In this document: positions 63,931-64,000 of the stretch, piece by piece
Numbering within the stretch: position 1 is the first letter of the stretch
Layout: each line of letters starts with the position of its first letter
DNA from: CATQHP01 sp965214915
GTDB taxonomy: Bacteria > Acidobacteriota > Terriglobia > Bryobacterales > UBA6623
Direction: 5' to 3'
Assembly: GCA_965214915.1 (NCBI GenBank)
Contig: CBDCCP010000002.1
Coordinates: forward strand, 62,001 to 126,000
Length of the DNA: 64,000 bases
Program-made: the position numbers and the translations under genes
The notes under the pieces: model-generated
What the model was told of the DNA's origin: nothing
Databases searched by the model: none
Seen by the model: only the letters and a program-made list of their open reading frames with translations

Positions 63931-64000
63931 GTGCGTGAGAGACTTTGGACCTGCCTGACGCTCGCCGGCCTGTCCGGCACAGCCGTCTTCGGTTCCGACT
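63931..64000 (+). CDS. Exported protein, N-terminal fragment (runs off window)
   Basis: 23 residues: RERLWTCLTLAGLSGTAVFG, a signal-peptide-like start open to the window end. GTG start after a TATAAT box. Family cannot be told. Confidence 0.4.
   Translation, partial: MRERLWTCLTLAGLSGTAVFGSD

Overview
The window is a high-GC bacterial chromosome segment, probably from a metagenome. Tat-exported and lipoprotein sulfatases, a DUF6807 protein, an SSS symporter, a GGT and a mix of solo core genes fit an Acidobacteriota (Bryobacterales/Solibacter-like) genome. That placement is an inference from gene style, not a marker-gene result. No rRNA, tRNA or CRISPR array was recognised.

Layout. 0-6 kb: end of an SSS symporter, a sulfatase, a sialidase-like protein, an OPT peptide transporter, and an isolated transposon end joined to a copied OPT gene start. 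6-16 kb is a DNA-modification island. Two inverted DUF29 genes (one frameshifted) enclose a gamma-glutamyltransferase, a decayed AT-rich pentapeptide-repeat gene and a full-length MmeI-type restriction-modification enzyme; a coupled cytosine methylase - small ORF - Vsr operon follows. 16-29 kb is mostly housekeeping: an oxidoreductase, accC-accB-pepP, DUF6807, a DNA methylase, recG, an enolase-superfamily pseudogene, an EVE protein, plsY, a CNT nucleoside transporter and a PNPOx protein.

29.16-39.43 kb is a 10.3-kb Mu-like phage-derived element with TGTA...TACA ends, each carrying about 22-bp subrepeats. It lies inside a homoserine-acetyltransferase-like gene whose middle is missing. It has two outward-facing arms. 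The right arm reads terminase, small membrane protein, then one giant protein fusing portal, MuF head-morphogenesis and a BrnT-like RNase toxin, followed by a TGATG-coupled small ORF. The left arm ends with a separate MuF-BrnT protein and a small ORF resembling a BrnA antitoxin. Between them lie duplicated and recombined tail genes (gp41-like chaperone, GpE, tape measure) and a small gene resembling the CRISPR accessory protein Csx16. No capsid, sheath or transposase gene is present. The arrangement looks like two related Mu-like prophages that recombined, leaving two phage-head toxin/antitoxin candidate modules. This is the most interesting part of the window.

39.5-64 kb: an exported protein and a membrane glycosyltransferase-like protein, fused cobA-hemD, further sulfatases, an RG-rich Spy-like protein with an IS5-type element inserted exactly at its stop codon, aroE, nadB, an acyl-CoA ligase, a VOC protein, a CocE-like hydrolase, an MFS transporter, a ThDP enzyme, rmuC and a ThiF/MoeB protein. 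Many genes have a -10-like hexamer 6-12 nt before the start codon, suggesting leaderless or very short leader transcripts. Several conserved genes (accC, recG, EVE, DUF29, dcm) carry single-base frameshifts, so either base-calling errors or real decay must be considered throughout.
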